NCBI GenBank assembly: GCA_001414345.1
Contig: LLCB01000046.1
Coordinates: 124,001-188,000 of the forward strand
DNA from: Hymenoscyphus infarciens
Taxonomy: Eukaryota; Ascomycota; Leotiomycetes; Helotiales; Helotiaceae
Length of the DNA: 64,000 bases
Direction: 5' to 3'
Part shown: piece after piece, positions 46,727-58,774 of the stretch
How the letters are laid out: the number at the start of each line of letters is the position of its first letter
Position numbering within the stretch: position 1 is the stretch's first letter
Notes under the pieces: model-generated
Seen by the model: the letters and a program-made list of their open reading frames with translations, nothing else
What the model was told of the DNA's origin: nothing
The model's database searches: none
Made by a program: the position numbers and the translations under genes

Positions 46727-49700
46727 TCAACCACCTGGAGTCAGTGATTTTTCTCCACCACTACTAACAGTTCGCTTTCCCCATCCTCCCCAACCGCCCA
46801 TGAACCCACCACCAGTGGCTGCTGGCGCTGCTGTCACACTCCGTTCAATCATCGGCTGGCTAGGGCTCGATCGATGAAGTGTGATGGTTGGGGAATCGGT
46901 AGCAGCGTCGGCACCTTTGAGATTGAGCACCTTGCGCAATGCCTCTAATTTCGCCTTGGCCTCTTCAGCTTCTTGTTCCGCGATGGCCTTTCCGGTTTTC
47001 GCCTGTACCAGTTCAAGAACGAGAGCTTCAGTATCGACATCGGATTTTGTAGGCGTAGCGTCTGCTGATGAATTTGACGAGCTGGGTGTATGGTTATTCA
47101 CGTTTTCGGGATCTCGAGCCATCATGGCAGCTGCGTTGAGACTCGAAGTACGTTTGCCATACGATGGCGCCTTATTGGAACGATTCGAATTTGTTCGACC
47201 GAGTTTAAATTCTCGAAGCCCACCATTTGAAGACCGAGCTGGCCATTCATTCTCCATGTCTTTGCTGCCGTCTGGTGTTGTCGCTGCACTCTTTTTGGTG
47301 GCCCTTAGGTCGTGGATTTGCTTTTCCAATCGCTGCTTCTCGCTATGTGCATTTCGAGCGTGGAGATGACTTGCCTTGACTTGGTCATTGAGGTTGGATA
47401 TTTCCTGTGCTTGCTCTCCTATCCGGCGGGTCCCTTCTTGAGTCTTTGATTGCTCAATAGTGAGTTGTTCTTTTAATCGAACGAGCTCATCTCGTAATTG
47501 CGATTTTGATTGCATCATTGAGGATCGGCGATTAGGCTGTGGAGTATTGAACCTCCCCTCCAGATGTTCCAGAAGACTAGAGATATCCGGCTGTTCGGTC
47601 GTGGAAGAACCCGATGAAGATGAATCCCGTGCTTCGGTTTGGAGGATTGGCGAGGAAACCTCGTCATCTCCACCAGGAGAATCCAATTCCCCACGATTTA
47701 CTAGGCTGGCTTTCACAGTATCCTGACTTTCACCACTCCTCGAGGTGCTCACTGTCTCTGAACTCGTTTTCTTCCTCAACGCATTCAGAAGAGTTCGGAA
47801 TGCCTGCTGATCCTCCTCTCTTTCCTCTCTTTCTCTTTGTAATTGAGTCGCAAGGACAGCGTGATCCCTTTGCATCTCACTCAGTGCCGTCAACAAATCC
47901 TCAATTTGGCTGTGCAAGTTCCGATCTTTGTTGGACTTTGAAGAATTTGCTAGCACAGACTGTGTTCTGATGGAAGCGACATCGGCATTTGAAGAGTCAC
48001 GAGATACCGAAGTAGCGTCTGTAGACTGGCTCATCATGCTATCTGAGGCACCGCCTTCCATCGAGTTTAGTGTTGAAGCAATACTTTGCTTCGAGGGAGA
48101 TCTTCGTAAGAAGCTGATAGGCCGTGAAGGTGCAGTCAAGCCAGGACTGAGGCTTGTTGATTTTGTGGAATTTGATCCCGCCCATAACCGACCAAGAAAT
48201 CTAGAGGCAGTAGAACCAACGGTTTCCGTTGGAATAGCTGCATCAACTGCGCCGGCTTCTTTGAAGCTCAGCTCCAATGCCTGCAAACTTTCGTGTGTGA
48301 CAACTCCAGTCAGACTGACAAAGTCATTGACAAACTCATCAGCATTATAATGATAGCAATCCCAAAGGCCCCTCGAAAGTAGCAATTGCATTACATCCTC
48401 AAACTCAGTGCAAGCCAGGATCTTTTGCTCGTTTTTCCGCATAAGCGATAGAGCAACTCTCATTATTGTTTCCGAAGCACCTTCGGCAAAGATAACATCG
48501 TATATTCGGAAGAGCATTGGTAAAGGACATGTAACGGCGAAGAAGGATAGGAACCATTGCGAAACATATGAAGGATCGATTTGAAGGGCATCCAATCGAG
48601 CGGAAAGTTCTGGTAAATGTTGTTTCAACAACTCTCGAAATTGGTGTATTCGTACATGCAGACCAGATAAGTCTGGAAGAAAGCAACTTCGAAGGTCGTA
48701 GTGCTCCATTAATCTAGGCACGATTAGCATTTTCCAAGCCGGCAAGTGAGTAGGAAACAACATACCTAACAAGAACACAAAAGGCTTGCTTGTCGCCCAT
48801 GTGCATAAGCAAAGGGCCAACAATAAAGCCTAGCCCTTGACAATAACCAATCTTATGATCATACAAACTGAAGCATTTCAGTACTCTCCCAAGCATTCGT
48901 TGTCCATCCCCATCAGGATCACGGAACATTTCCACCCCTGGGAAACTTCTTCCCAGATCCTTTCCAATTATTCCCTCATAGGGGCTGGACTCCCCGCATA
49001 GTCTGTCGAATTCGTCCTCCAATAGCCTGTCTCTTGCACCGGACATGCTCTGCCATACCACACCTCGTAATGGTGGCGGCACACCACTTCTAATCTTCTT
49101 CGACAGCAAGGTTGGTAGGTATTGTGCCGTTCTATTATAATCTTGAACAAGAGCAGCGTAGAATTCGAGATCGGTCATTGGAGGTGGGGGTAACATCGAG
49201 TATCGTAGAGCTGGGGGGGTAGGGCCATTCACCAGTCTCTTCAAATGTTGTATGGAAGGTGGTCTGGACATCCTCTTATCTCGCTCTTTTTCCACAATCT
49301 GCACTTTGGCTATGCCAGATTTTGGGTTCGAAACCAGCATATTGTTTTCCTGCTCGAGTCTCGCCAGTAATAACGCGGTTGACTGAAAGTTGTTAGCAAT
49401 GGGCATGGCCAGCCACCACTTCAATACTTACATCGTCTGAAGATTCGCTTCGTGGCTCCTTTTCCTCTGTCTTCTCTAATTCTTCCCAATTGACCTCTCC
49501 TGTTTCAGAATCCTCCGAGACATCACTATCTCTCTTTGCATCTCCATCTTGAAATGTAGGGGATTCCAAGCCAACTGGACTCATTGGGCTAACCAATTCA
49601 TTCCCATTGGGATCTACCATGGTTATTCGTGGGGAATCCTCTTCTTGTACTCCCAAATTCCCCTGCACATCATCTGCTGTATGCCCTCCTGTAATTTCGG

Positions 49701-50001
49701 ATTTCGGGGAAGGGCTCGATGGTTGGGTATCAAAATCCCTTTTGGAGGGGGATATGGGCGTTGAAGCGACTCGTAGTTTGCTCGCAGCAAGTATGTTCGT
49801 TCGTGTATCGACAGTCAAGGTTGGAGGTTCGGACAATCGTACTGTGACCATCGAATCGTGAAGCATTGGCAACTGCGAGCCAGAGGGGGTATTCTCGTTG
49901 ATGTCGGTCTCCTTGGGCGAAGGGGGTTCCTCCTCGACAACATCCTTTACAACGTCACCGTGCAGCACATCGGCTGGACCTGCGCTGGTTCTGGAATCCA
50001 T
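46727..50001 (-). CDS. TBC-domain Rab GTPase-activating protein (Gyp5-like)
   Basis: Stimulates GTP hydrolysis by Rab GTPases and so controls vesicle traffic, probably in ER-Golgi or exocytic steps if it is like Gyp5. Exons 50001-49432, 49382-48766 and 48713-46727 (introns 49 and 52 bp) give 1057 residues. The N-terminal 190 residues are acidic and Ser/Pro-rich. The TBC domain spans about residues 270-490: SGVPPPLRGVVWQSMSG, the arginine finger IGKDLGR (IxxDxxR), the glutamine finger YCQG in IGYCQGLGFIVGPLL, YVSQWFLSFFAVTCPLPML and RIYDVIFAEGASETIMRVAL. The C-terminal third has coiled coils (LQREREEREEDQQAFRTLLN and the ELVQAKTGKAIAEQEAEEAK stretch). Both catalytic fingers are intact. The target Rab is unknown. 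Confidence 0.92.
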
Positions 50002-51300
50002 AATAAACTTTGTCGAAATCGGTTGCGCAGGCTAGTTTGCCTGGCAACGACGAGGAATGCGCTTGCCGTTTTGGTTGACCTTCACACTCTCCCGACGACC
50101 TTTAACCTGTTCCTTCCTTCCACGCCTTCGATTCTTCCAGGTTCCCTTCCAACTCGGACCACTCGACTCGACTTGACACACTTGGCGACAGGCGAGACCG
50201 TCTGATTTGGCTCGGTGGAGTGTCGAAGTTCAATTGCTCAACTCAACGCTTCCTGGCTGACGTCGAGATGCCAGTTCAACAAGCGGCCGTTGCAGGGAAC
50301 AGTGGACCTGAGTTTGTGGTGGGTAATAAAGCTTCTCGAAGCTGGCGCGTATGCGTATTTTCGGTTTCACGATGTTCGAATTGTCGCCTCCAGATAGAGG
50401 GTTCTGTTGGAGAATACTGGATTCGTTTCAACTCCCACGCTTCCTCTTGCCGTGAGCAAAACAACCAGAACAGCAAACATAAAATGTATTAAAGTCGCAG
50501 CAAAAGACAGTCATTAAAGAGCGTAAAGAGGTGTAGTGTAGATGGTGGTGAGAATTCCAACGAAGCCAGATACCTTAAGGAGCGACAGATGTTATCGGAT
50601 AGCAGTGGAGAAAAGAGAGAGGAGAGTCTGCTTCCCGTCCCCAAATGGCAGTCGGCTTAACGACCCACTATAATTTCCAGGGGTGATACAATGCGCGTTC
50701 TTATTGGTTCCCGCCACAATGCAAAGCAGGTGGAGCCGAGTCGTGGAGCCGATGATTGGCTACAGTGGTAGCGGGAGTACTATTGCCTTTCCCATCCTCA
50801 CTCCTTTTTATGGGCCTTTCATGAGGCTCGACTCGCTCACAAACTTCATCCTTTCTCTATTTGGGTAAAGTGTAAGTATGCCTTCATCCCTCTCTCGACG
50901 CATCTCGTACCGAGCAATCCTCACCTCACCCAGTATTCATCCTTCTTCCTTCCCCCTTGCCAACCAATCCCCGCTTAGCATTAAATTTGCCCGGCCACCA
51001 AAACGGGCACAGATTCAAGCAAACCCCCCACCATATCATGCGATATCAATAAAGTCCACTCCATATCTCGCATGCTCTCTATTTCATGCGCGAACCTCTT
51101 GTGTATTGAGATTCAAAAAGTTAACAACGAACATGGCAACACGACATTTTCTTGTTATTTAATCGCGCTGAGCGTGTTGAACGCGCTTCCAAGGTTTACT
51201 AGGTTCGTGGTGTACCTGCATAGAACACTAACCCGAGTCGAGCTGCCCCTTTTCCTTTTCGGAATACCTACCCCCGCCTGTCGGAGATGCACGTGATGTT
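50002..51300. other. Upstream region of the TBC gene
   Basis: No gene supported. 50002-50200 is CT-rich and likely the leader. Frames between 50680 and 51160 have no domain and low-complexity composition. Confidence 0.4.
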
Positions 51301-54216
51301 GCTTCGTACATCTTTTCCGAGCAGGATGCAGATTGACAATTGCAGCAAGATGAGTACCAGCATGCCATCTCTGTGCGACATTGGTCCTCGTGGGGTATTG
51401 AGACGTTGTATGTAAACATCTGGCTCTAGGGACGCAGCTCAGCAGAAAGGTGAGAGAATAACTAGATCAAAGGTTTGATTCGGGTGGGGGTGGGGACGTG
51501 AGCTTTTAATGGATGGCTTTTAAAATAGGAATCATGTAGAATCTCCCTAAGTATGTTTTCTTCCAACTTTAGAAGTAAGATTCCCGAGTTCTAGATGCTG
51601 CAGTTATTTATCTATGATTATTCAGGTCTCTTCTGTGACGATGACTCCAACACTTAGGCCTTATTCCTTGAGAGCCTTTCCACGTCAACTTGGTTCTTGA
51701 ATGAGCGGGTTCTGGAGTGGAGGATTCCTCTGATTTGCCAGGCATTGTTCAACTCACTCAAAATATACTGGTGTTCTCGTGACTCCTATCACAAGGTTCA
51801 GGTATAGATCAAAAGTACATGAAGCAAAAGAATTACTCCGTATTTTTCTACTAATTCACTCAACTCCCTACCCACAACCCCAGTTACTTTGCTATAACCT
51901 CAAATAAGCAGAGTTGAGGTAAAAGTCAAAGTCCTTCTAGCTCAGCAAACCGAGCAAAGTAAACTATTCCCATCCACATTGTATGAACTCGTCGCTAACA
52001 CGTATAGAAACCGGTGGTTTATTTCGAATGGTATGCCAATTGCTATAGGCAGAAGCCACGAGAAATATGGTTCTCAACATGGAGGTTTTCTTAGTTCTCC
52101 ACGGGCGTTACTTTCAAATCAGAAACGACTACTTAGACATTTACCCCTTGGTCACCCCACCCCCCCCCCCCCCCCCCCCTCTTTCGAGTAAAGGGGTCCT
52201 ATCTAGCAACATCTAACGATGTGAAAACAGGAAACACAAACAGTATCGCACAACAACCTCGACCAAAGGTCTTTCACGCTACCAATCCCCCATGCTCTGA
52301 ATGAGCAATCATCAAGTGGCAACACTGAACTCCTCCAAATTCTTCAAGCTCGGAAGCAAAATGGGGAGTTAATTAGATAGACGGAGAAACGAATTTTAGA
52401 GATCCTTCAACAAACTAGAAGTAGAGAGTCCACTGAAGGGTTCCGTCCCCTCTGTATAGTGAGTTGAAAGGCTCTTTAGATGAATTGGAGAAGAAAGAGA
52501 GAGTGAGGAATTGGATTCTGAGATTGGTACTTCTGAAGCTGAAAATTTAAATTGAGCAGACCGCTTATTACATGAAGAAATGAAAACACAGAACTGCACG
52601 TATTGGGTACTAACATTTGTAGTAAAGACCATTAAATACTTTTTCTTTGTCCCGTCATTTCTATAATTGTTTTTATACACGAATTAACGATTATTTCCGG
52701 GTGACAAAACAAACCACTTTGCATTCCAACTATCAAGGAAACCCAATACCATTTTCAATGTCTTTTTCTCCAGTTCTGTAAGTGTTTAGTATAGACAACT
52801 AAATCACTATGATATGCTCTCTAGTTACAACCTGATTGGGGAAATACAGCGGGCCGAAGTGGGGCTTAAATAAAACCCCACAAAAGTTACTATGTATACT
52901 CAAATAAGTCAAGTAGAGGTATGAATCACTCAATAAGCCCTTCGTGGCCTATCTGGCTGATTCCTGTACAGCTGTCACGGTCCTTGTGTTCAATGTACGA
53001 TGTACCCTTCCTAGTTGGCTTATCCTCTGTGATACTGTTGGCTAGGCCTAAGTAAATCAAGTATATCTGGAGAGATCCTGTAGTACATCTGGTTTACTTC
53101 CTTTTTTGGATATTTTTATATAGTTTTTATGAGTTTGGTTTAGCCGAGTGCCAGCTTTTTACTGAGGTGTGACGAGGAAATTTTGAGACCAAGCTAGAAA
53201 TCAAGATCTTTTCATATCGAGCTGTACATCCAGAGTCCTGTGTTCTAGTGCCGTTAAGCGATCGTTTTAAAATCCTTCTCGGGGTTGTCATATTTTCCAA
53301 AATGATACCTCACAGTAGATTTGGACCTAGGAAGCTTTTTGCGCTCTCTGAACATTGGAAAGAGACCACTTTTTAGATAGTGGATTTCGACGCGACCTTC
53401 CGTGGTGAGGGAATGTTTCTCAAGGGTGGCCCGCTTCCCATCGAGTATACATATCCGATCTTCACCTCCTCGACCTTCCTCCGGTCGATAAACCTCATAG
53501 TAAAACCTTCCTTGTCAATTCTCCTGTTTCCTAAGCTCGTTTATAAAAGCCAATACTTCTCCTTCTCTTCTCATATATCGACTGAATCTCCGTGTACACA
53601 GAGCAAAATTGAGAATCTTTTTGATATTGAGAAAGTCTAAGAAAGGGCGGGGTAAAGAGGAGACCTTCCCGCTAGCGCAATTTCCAGCTCCAAGCCAAGT
53701 CTTCCCATTGGCTGTCTTTAACCTTCGGTCGCAAGTTGCGACGTGCAACAACAGACTTATACTGCCTCGCCATTGGATATGGCAATGTCATGTAGAATCT
53801 ATTCACTCTTAGCCTTCCCGATTTTCAGGTTGCAAACATCTCAGAATTCACCATGTATCTTGAACCGTGCGGAACCCAAATCAACCCTAGTCCTCGAACT
53901 AGTCTAACCTTCCCGCTAGCTGCCCCAGAGACCCGAGGTACTTCCGTTTTGTTGCACATCGCAATTCTCTTTCGAGAGCCGCTTTTATTGCGTCGAGGCG
54001 CATTCTTAATAACTTTGCGCCCTTAACCTCTAATTGAAAAATAACTTCTTCATTAAAGCCATGTGACTCGGGGCTAACTCAACATAACAGTTTCAAGGAA
54101 TTCTAAGGTGGTGACTTTTTGGTGTGTTGCTAACAAATATTTTAAGAGTGAGTCTGTCAAAGTTAAAAGGTGTAAAAGCAGCGGAGGGAAAAATACTAGT
54201 GCAATACTAGGGCGGG
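51301..54216. other. Gene-free stretch with poly-C and repeat fragments
   Basis: No gene supported on either strand. A run of 20 C occupies 52160-52179. Fragments of the dispersed repeats occur at 53737-53755 (GCGACGTGCAACAA) and 53946-53975 (GTTTTGTTGCACATCGCAAT). The remaining frames are short and domain-free. Confidence 0.4.
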
Positions 54217-54340
54217 CAGGGGTAGTTAAGGTTATTTTTTAGCGTAGATAGTAGCGGGAAAGCGTCATTCATAGCAGCAGGGGTAGTTAAGGTTATTTTT
54301 AGCGTATAGAGTAGCGGGAAAGCGTCATTCATAGCGTCAT
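54217..54340. repeat. Tandem duplication, about 63-bp unit
   Basis: Two near-identical units in direct tandem, each with GCAGGGGTAGTTAAGGTTAT, then TTTAGCGTA and AGTAGCGGGAAAGCGTCATT, followed by a partial third (AGCGTCATTAGTGAATGC). No coding content. Confidence 0.85.
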
Positions 54341-55599
54341 TAGTGAATGCGTTGTGCAATGAAGATCTCTTTTGCGGTCCTGATTTCACTTATAGTCTGA
54401 GAATCAATCGACAAATGGACTTTGAAAAAATCGAGATTCCAAGCCACGGCTAGAGTGTACATTGTCCGCCAGGGTCTTGATTTGTCGCGAGTCTCTGGGA
54501 CTCGCTTGATACTGATATTCTCGCAAACGGGACCGGTCTCATAAGAAAGTGTTGTCTTTATAGAAGCAAAGACAAGGCGTAGTAGTGACCAGATTGCTGG
54601 AGGTCTATCAATGGGAAAACCTTTACCTAACTTAAAACGATCTCTTGTCCTGTTTGCCGGTAGCTACACCTTGAAACTCAACTAGCAAGATTCATAAGAT
54701 AAAGAAATGGCCTTCTTGGAGAATGTTGAAAAGAGGAGCCCGGAAATATTTGTTAATGTAAATAACTACAAAAAGAAAAAAAAATCAAACATATATCACC
54801 TATTTTTCTCTACTCTCATTACTTCCCTCTCCCCTGACTATACCAAACCCCTTTATTCACATTTCTAAAACATGAAAGGAATGGAAGACTTGTGAATGCA
54901 GAGGTTGGTCCTCGTAACTCCTATAAAAATCCCCCTTTTCCGAACAATTACTTATCTATTCTGCAGATATAAAAGGCAGTGTCTTTTGAAACACTTCTTT
55001 TAATATATTCTGAGTTATAGAAATAATCGGAATTGCCATTGGATGTCTAAGCTAGAGGCTCATGGTAGAGGATGAATCATGGTGGGGGAAGTAATATTGA
55101 TTTTGAAAGGGGCTTGGAGATCAGGGGTTGGAGAGAGAGGTTGGGATGAGGCAAAAACCCAGAAGGAGTTGGACATGAAAGTGGCTCGTTTAAAAGACTG
55201 AACCAGAAAATCATTGAAGCTGGAAATTGGCTGTTGAGAAATGCTTTGAAAAAGGCAAGTAGAGCAGTTAACCCCACTCAATTGTTCTCGTAAGACAAGA
55301 CTACGGTTGGAAAAAAAAGAGTGGCGCACAGAGTAACAGGCAAGAAAAATATTAGACACTCAGTCCTTACTCTGCGTAAACCTTTTCAAGGCTCATGCGA
55401 TTTAGATCAGAACAACTATGAATAGCATTTGAGAAGGTTTGGAAGTCGGGTCCTTGCTCTGCTGAACCACCATCTCGAGTGAGATTTATAAATGTCCAAG
55501 TCGAGCAATGAGAAAGAAAAGACGGGTGTAAGAGCAATGGCCAAACCCCTCATATGCAAAAGATTCATATATTATTTACCTAAATCAGACAATGCCTCC
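54341..55599. other. Gene-free stretch before the SDR gene
   Basis: No gene supported; the right part is the 3' flank of the minus-strand SDR gene. Confidence 0.4.
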
Positions 55600-56532
55600 C
55601 TACAACTTCGACCCCACCAAACTTCCCCCATCCAAAGCAATCGTCGCTCCATTAACATAACTCCCCGCCTTACTAGCCAAAAACAAACAAGCCCCAGCGA
55701 CATCCTCCGGCCGTCCAATTCTCCCCAGCGGAATGCCCTTCTTGATCTCCTCTCCCTTACTCTCCAACGTAGCCTTCATCATCTTACTCTCAAAAGGCCC
55801 ACAAGCCAGAACATTACTTGTAATATTCCTTTTCCCGAGATGATTTGCTAAGACCCTGCTTAATTGATGCAACCCCGCTTTACTCGCGGAGTAGGAGAAG
55901 GTTTCGAGGGAGGGGACGCGAATTCCATCTACAGAACCGATGTTGATTATTCGAGCAGGATCGAGGGGTGTGGAAGCTGCGGTGAGGAGAGGAGTAAGAC
56001 CTTGGGTTAAGGTGAAGACTCGAGTTAGGTTTAGGGTGAGAACTCGAGTCCAGGCTGTGTCGGGGAAGGTATCGTAGGGTGCGCCCCAGTTGGAGCCAGA
56101 GTTGTTGACGAGGATGTGGAGTTTGGATTCAAGTTTGGTGAGTTCGGTGACTAGTTTGTTACAGTCTTCTAGTTTGTAGAAATCGGCGGGGATGGAGTGG
56201 GCGCTTCCTTTGCCTGTGTTGACTTCGGTGTTAGCGAGGAGCTTTGTTTTGGTCGGGAGGGGGAGAGGAGGGGCAATAGTGAAATTGTGAATCTTTAGAC
56301 ACGTACCTAGGGCATTCAATTCTTTGCATGCTTGCTCGCAGGCTTTGGCATCTCTAGAAGAAATGTATACTTTTGCTCCATTGGAAACGAATCCCTCGGA
56401 GATCATACGCCCTATTCCTTTGGCGCCACCAGTGACGAGAACCACTTTGTCCTAGAAGCATTGGATTAGCTATGCCTCTATTTTAAAGCTCGATGAGTTT
56501 ACCTTGACATCGAAAAGGCTTGCTGAGTCCAT
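55600..56532 (-). CDS. Short-chain dehydrogenase/reductase (FabG/RhlG-like)
   Basis: Classical SDR. Exons 56532-56503, 56451-56307 and 56213-55600 (introns 51 and 93 bp) give 262 residues. The second intron is inferred because reading through would insert a proline-rich stretch between ELNALG and KGSAHSIPADF; its donor is GTACGT, branch GCTAAC and acceptor CACAG. Landmarks: VLVTGGAKGIGRMISEGF (cofactor glycine motif), HILVNNSGSNWG, IINIGSVDG, the active-site YSASKAG, NVLACGPFESKM and the terminal GATIALDGG. The basic SSRD after strand 2 suggests NADP(H). Closest in style to beta-ketoacyl-ACP reductase-like or rhamnolipid-type SDRs; substrate unknown. It is divergent from the methyltransferase gene 400 bp away. 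Confidence 0.9.
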
Positions 56533-56931
56533 ATTGTGTGAATGAATTGGTATGTTTGATGTTTGGAAGAGAAGTTGAAAGAGGAGAGGCTGTCAAAAAC
56601 CATAGCCGGGGAATCGAGCAGGGTTATCGTGCCTCGGTACCTACACGATAAGACTTTGGATTTATGATCAACGTCACGGGACTGGCTTCGATTCATCAGT
56701 TCCCAAAGAGACAAGAACAATACACATATTTACTTTTGCTAAATCCACTAATGAAAGCTAGAGGAGGAGTATATAAACTCCCGTCTGATCTCGTTCCGAA
56801 GCAACTCAGTGAAATTAGAATCAAGCCTAACTCCTCAACTCGGCCTCCAGAACGAAAAACCCCCACCACAATACCCGGCAGTAGCAACCGAAAAATTTCC
56901 AAGGCGCAAAGTCTGCCTGCTAAAAATCATC
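56533..56931. promoter_or_regulatory. Divergent promoter, SDR and methyltransferase
   Basis: 399 bp separate the two start codons and must serve both genes. CACGAT/ATCGTG-like and TGACGT-like (GTCACG) motifs are present, none specific enough to name a regulator. Confidence 0.45.
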
Positions 56932-57813
56932 ATGACAACCGCAGATCAACCAACCGACGCCCGCGCCAAACTCAACTCCCACTTCGAAGGCGACTCAGCC
57001 CTGCACAATCAAAAATGGGATGCTTTATGGAAAGAAGGCTTTCTCCCATGGGATAAGGGATTTCCAAGTCCAGCACTCGTCGACCTATTAGCTGAACGTC
57101 AAGACTTATTTGGAAAGGCCCCAGGAGGAAGGAAGAGAAAGGCGTTGGTTCCGGGATGTGGAAAGGGATATGATGTACTATTGTTGAGTGCGTACGGATA
57201 TGACGCGTATGGATTGGATGTCTCAGAGACCGCTTTGGAGGCTGCAAAGGAGATGGAGGAGAAAATGAAGGGGGACGAGATGTATGTGGTTAAGGGCGTG
57301 GATAAGAAGGGAAGTATCAATTGGATTGTGGGGGATTTCTTCACAAACGAATTTTTAAAGGATGTTGAGGGAGAGGGAACTTTTGATTTGATTTATGACT
57401 ATACGGTATGGTGACTCTATTCATCAAGTATTCCGAGACTGACATAAATATAGTTCCTCTCGGCACTACCGCCGTCGCTGAGAGCAGACTGGTCGAAGCG
57501 CTTTACAGAACTTCTTGCACCACAAGGGAAGATCGTTTGTGTGGAATTCCCAACTTACAAACCCCATTCAACTGGAGGACCACCTTGGGCTCTCCCTCCA
57601 ATGGTTTATTTGGCTCACCTTTCGAGGCCGGGACAAAATCTCCCGTACGACGAGGAAACAGGACTGTTGGAGTCCGAGTTGAAGGAGCCAGGCAAGGATG
57701 GGTTGAAGAGAGTTGAACATTTCCAACCTAAGAGGACACACCAAATTGGATATAATGCGGATGGGAATGTAACTGACTGGGTTTCCGTTTGGGCACACCC
57801 AAATGCTCTATAG
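56932..57813 (+). CDS. Thiopurine/thiol S-methyltransferase family protein
   Basis: SAM-dependent methyltransferase of the TPMT family, whose fungal and plant members methylate thiols or halide ions. Exons 56932-57405 and 57454-57813 (48-bp intron) give 277 residues. Motifs: WDALWKEGFLPWDKGFPSPA (family N-terminal signature near residue 30), KALVPGCGKGYDVLLLSAYG (SAM glycine motif), YGLDVSETALEAA (acidic end of strand 2), IVGDFFTNEF, FDLIYDYTFLSALPPSLRAD and PPMVYLAHL. A long upstream in-frame extension begins with GTG only, so the ATG preceding TTADQP is the start. A role in detoxifying sulphur compounds is inference. Confidence 0.92.
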
Positions 57814-57859
57814 TAATAATCCCAAACATAACAATGGCTTCTTTACCTCTATCATTACT

Positions 57860-58774
57860 TCAAGGTGCTGTACGAAGTGAGTTATAGTGCTCCCCGAGGC
57901 CGAACCCATGACGATAGTATGCCAGCCAGATCTTTTCTGGTTCTGACGACCCTTCTGTCCCAGGCTCTATGGTTTGAGCACCCCCGTTTTGTAGAACGCA
58001 AATCTTCACATTGTAAGTTTTGGCCAGAGCAAGCAACTCGAGGTGACCTCCCCATTCAGCTGTATCTCGTATTTTGTCGACATATTGTCCCAGAGGCTCG
58101 TCGAGCCATGCCACAAAATCATCCGGATGTCCCTCAATATATCTTGCAGCCGCTTTTCGTACGGTTTTGTATCGCTGGTCTTCCTTCAGATCTTCATCCG
58201 ATCCAGCACCGAGCGGTATGCCACGTTGTGAAAGCTGGTCGGCAACTGCTGAAAAGAGACAATGCCCATCTGGTCGAATTGTCTTTTCCACAAGTCCATT
58301 CGTTTTGAATTCCTTCAGCATTATAGCTCTCTCGATGGCTTTCGGATCCGGTTGGTTTGCGGCCTCCTTCTTCGCCTCTTCCACTGCTGCTTCTTGTTCT
58401 GCTGCCCGCTTTGCAAGCCTTTCTTTTGCTCTATTTCGTTTTTTTGGTTGGCCGTTCGATGCGCCTTCTGATATTGTGGTATTCTCGAGAGCCTCACTGA
58501 CCTGCTCAGATTCATCTGGCGTCTGGCTTCCAGGTGTGTTGTCGGTAGGTTCGTCACGGGCATCCTCTTGGCTCGTCTCGTCCGCAGCATCGCCTTGAAG
58601 CGCTGCCTGTTCCCCTTGTTGTCTTTCCTTCAGTTGTCTTTCTAGGTCTTCGCACTCGCTATTCACGCCCTTTCGAGTCTTCTTTGTTGCGCTCTTCTTC
58701 TTCTGGGTCACTCGTGCCTGCAAATCCTTTTGCTCTTTGCGATGGCGGGCCTGCATCTCCTCGAGGGATTCCAT
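57860..58774 (-). CDS. OTU2: OTU-domain deubiquitinase, Otu2/OTUD6 type
   Basis: Cysteine protease that removes ubiquitin; yeast Otu2 and human OTUD6B act on ribosome-associated ubiquitin. A single exon gives 304 residues. The N-terminal half is a coiled coil (MESLEEMQARHRKEQKDLQA, KKKSATKKTRKGVNSECEDL) as in the family, then an acidic linker and KKRNRAKERLAKRAAEQEAA. The OTU domain starts near residue 160: IRPDGHCLFSAVADQL holds the catalytic Asp and Cys, TAEWGGHLELLALAKTYNVK follows, and the catalytic His is in GEHYNSL at the C-terminus. An in-frame ATG further upstream (58966) would add 64 residues unlike the family, so 58774 is preferred. Only 46 bp separate its stop from that of the methyltransferase. 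Confidence 0.93.
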   Translation of the reverse strand: MESLEEMQARHRKEQKDLQARVTQKKKSATKKTRKGVNSECEDLERQLKERQQGEQAALQGDAADETSQEDARDEPTDNTPGSQTPDESEQVSEALENTTISEGASNGQPKKRNRAKERLAKRAAEQEAAVEEAKKEAANQPDPKAIERAIMLKEFKTNGLVEKTIRPDGHCLFSAVADQLSQRGIPLGAGSDEDLKEDQRYKTVRKAAARYIEGHPDDFVAWLDEPLGQYVDKIRDTAEWGGHLELLALAKTYNVKICVLQNGGAQTIEPGTEGSSEPEKIWLAYYRHGFGLGEHYNSLRTAP

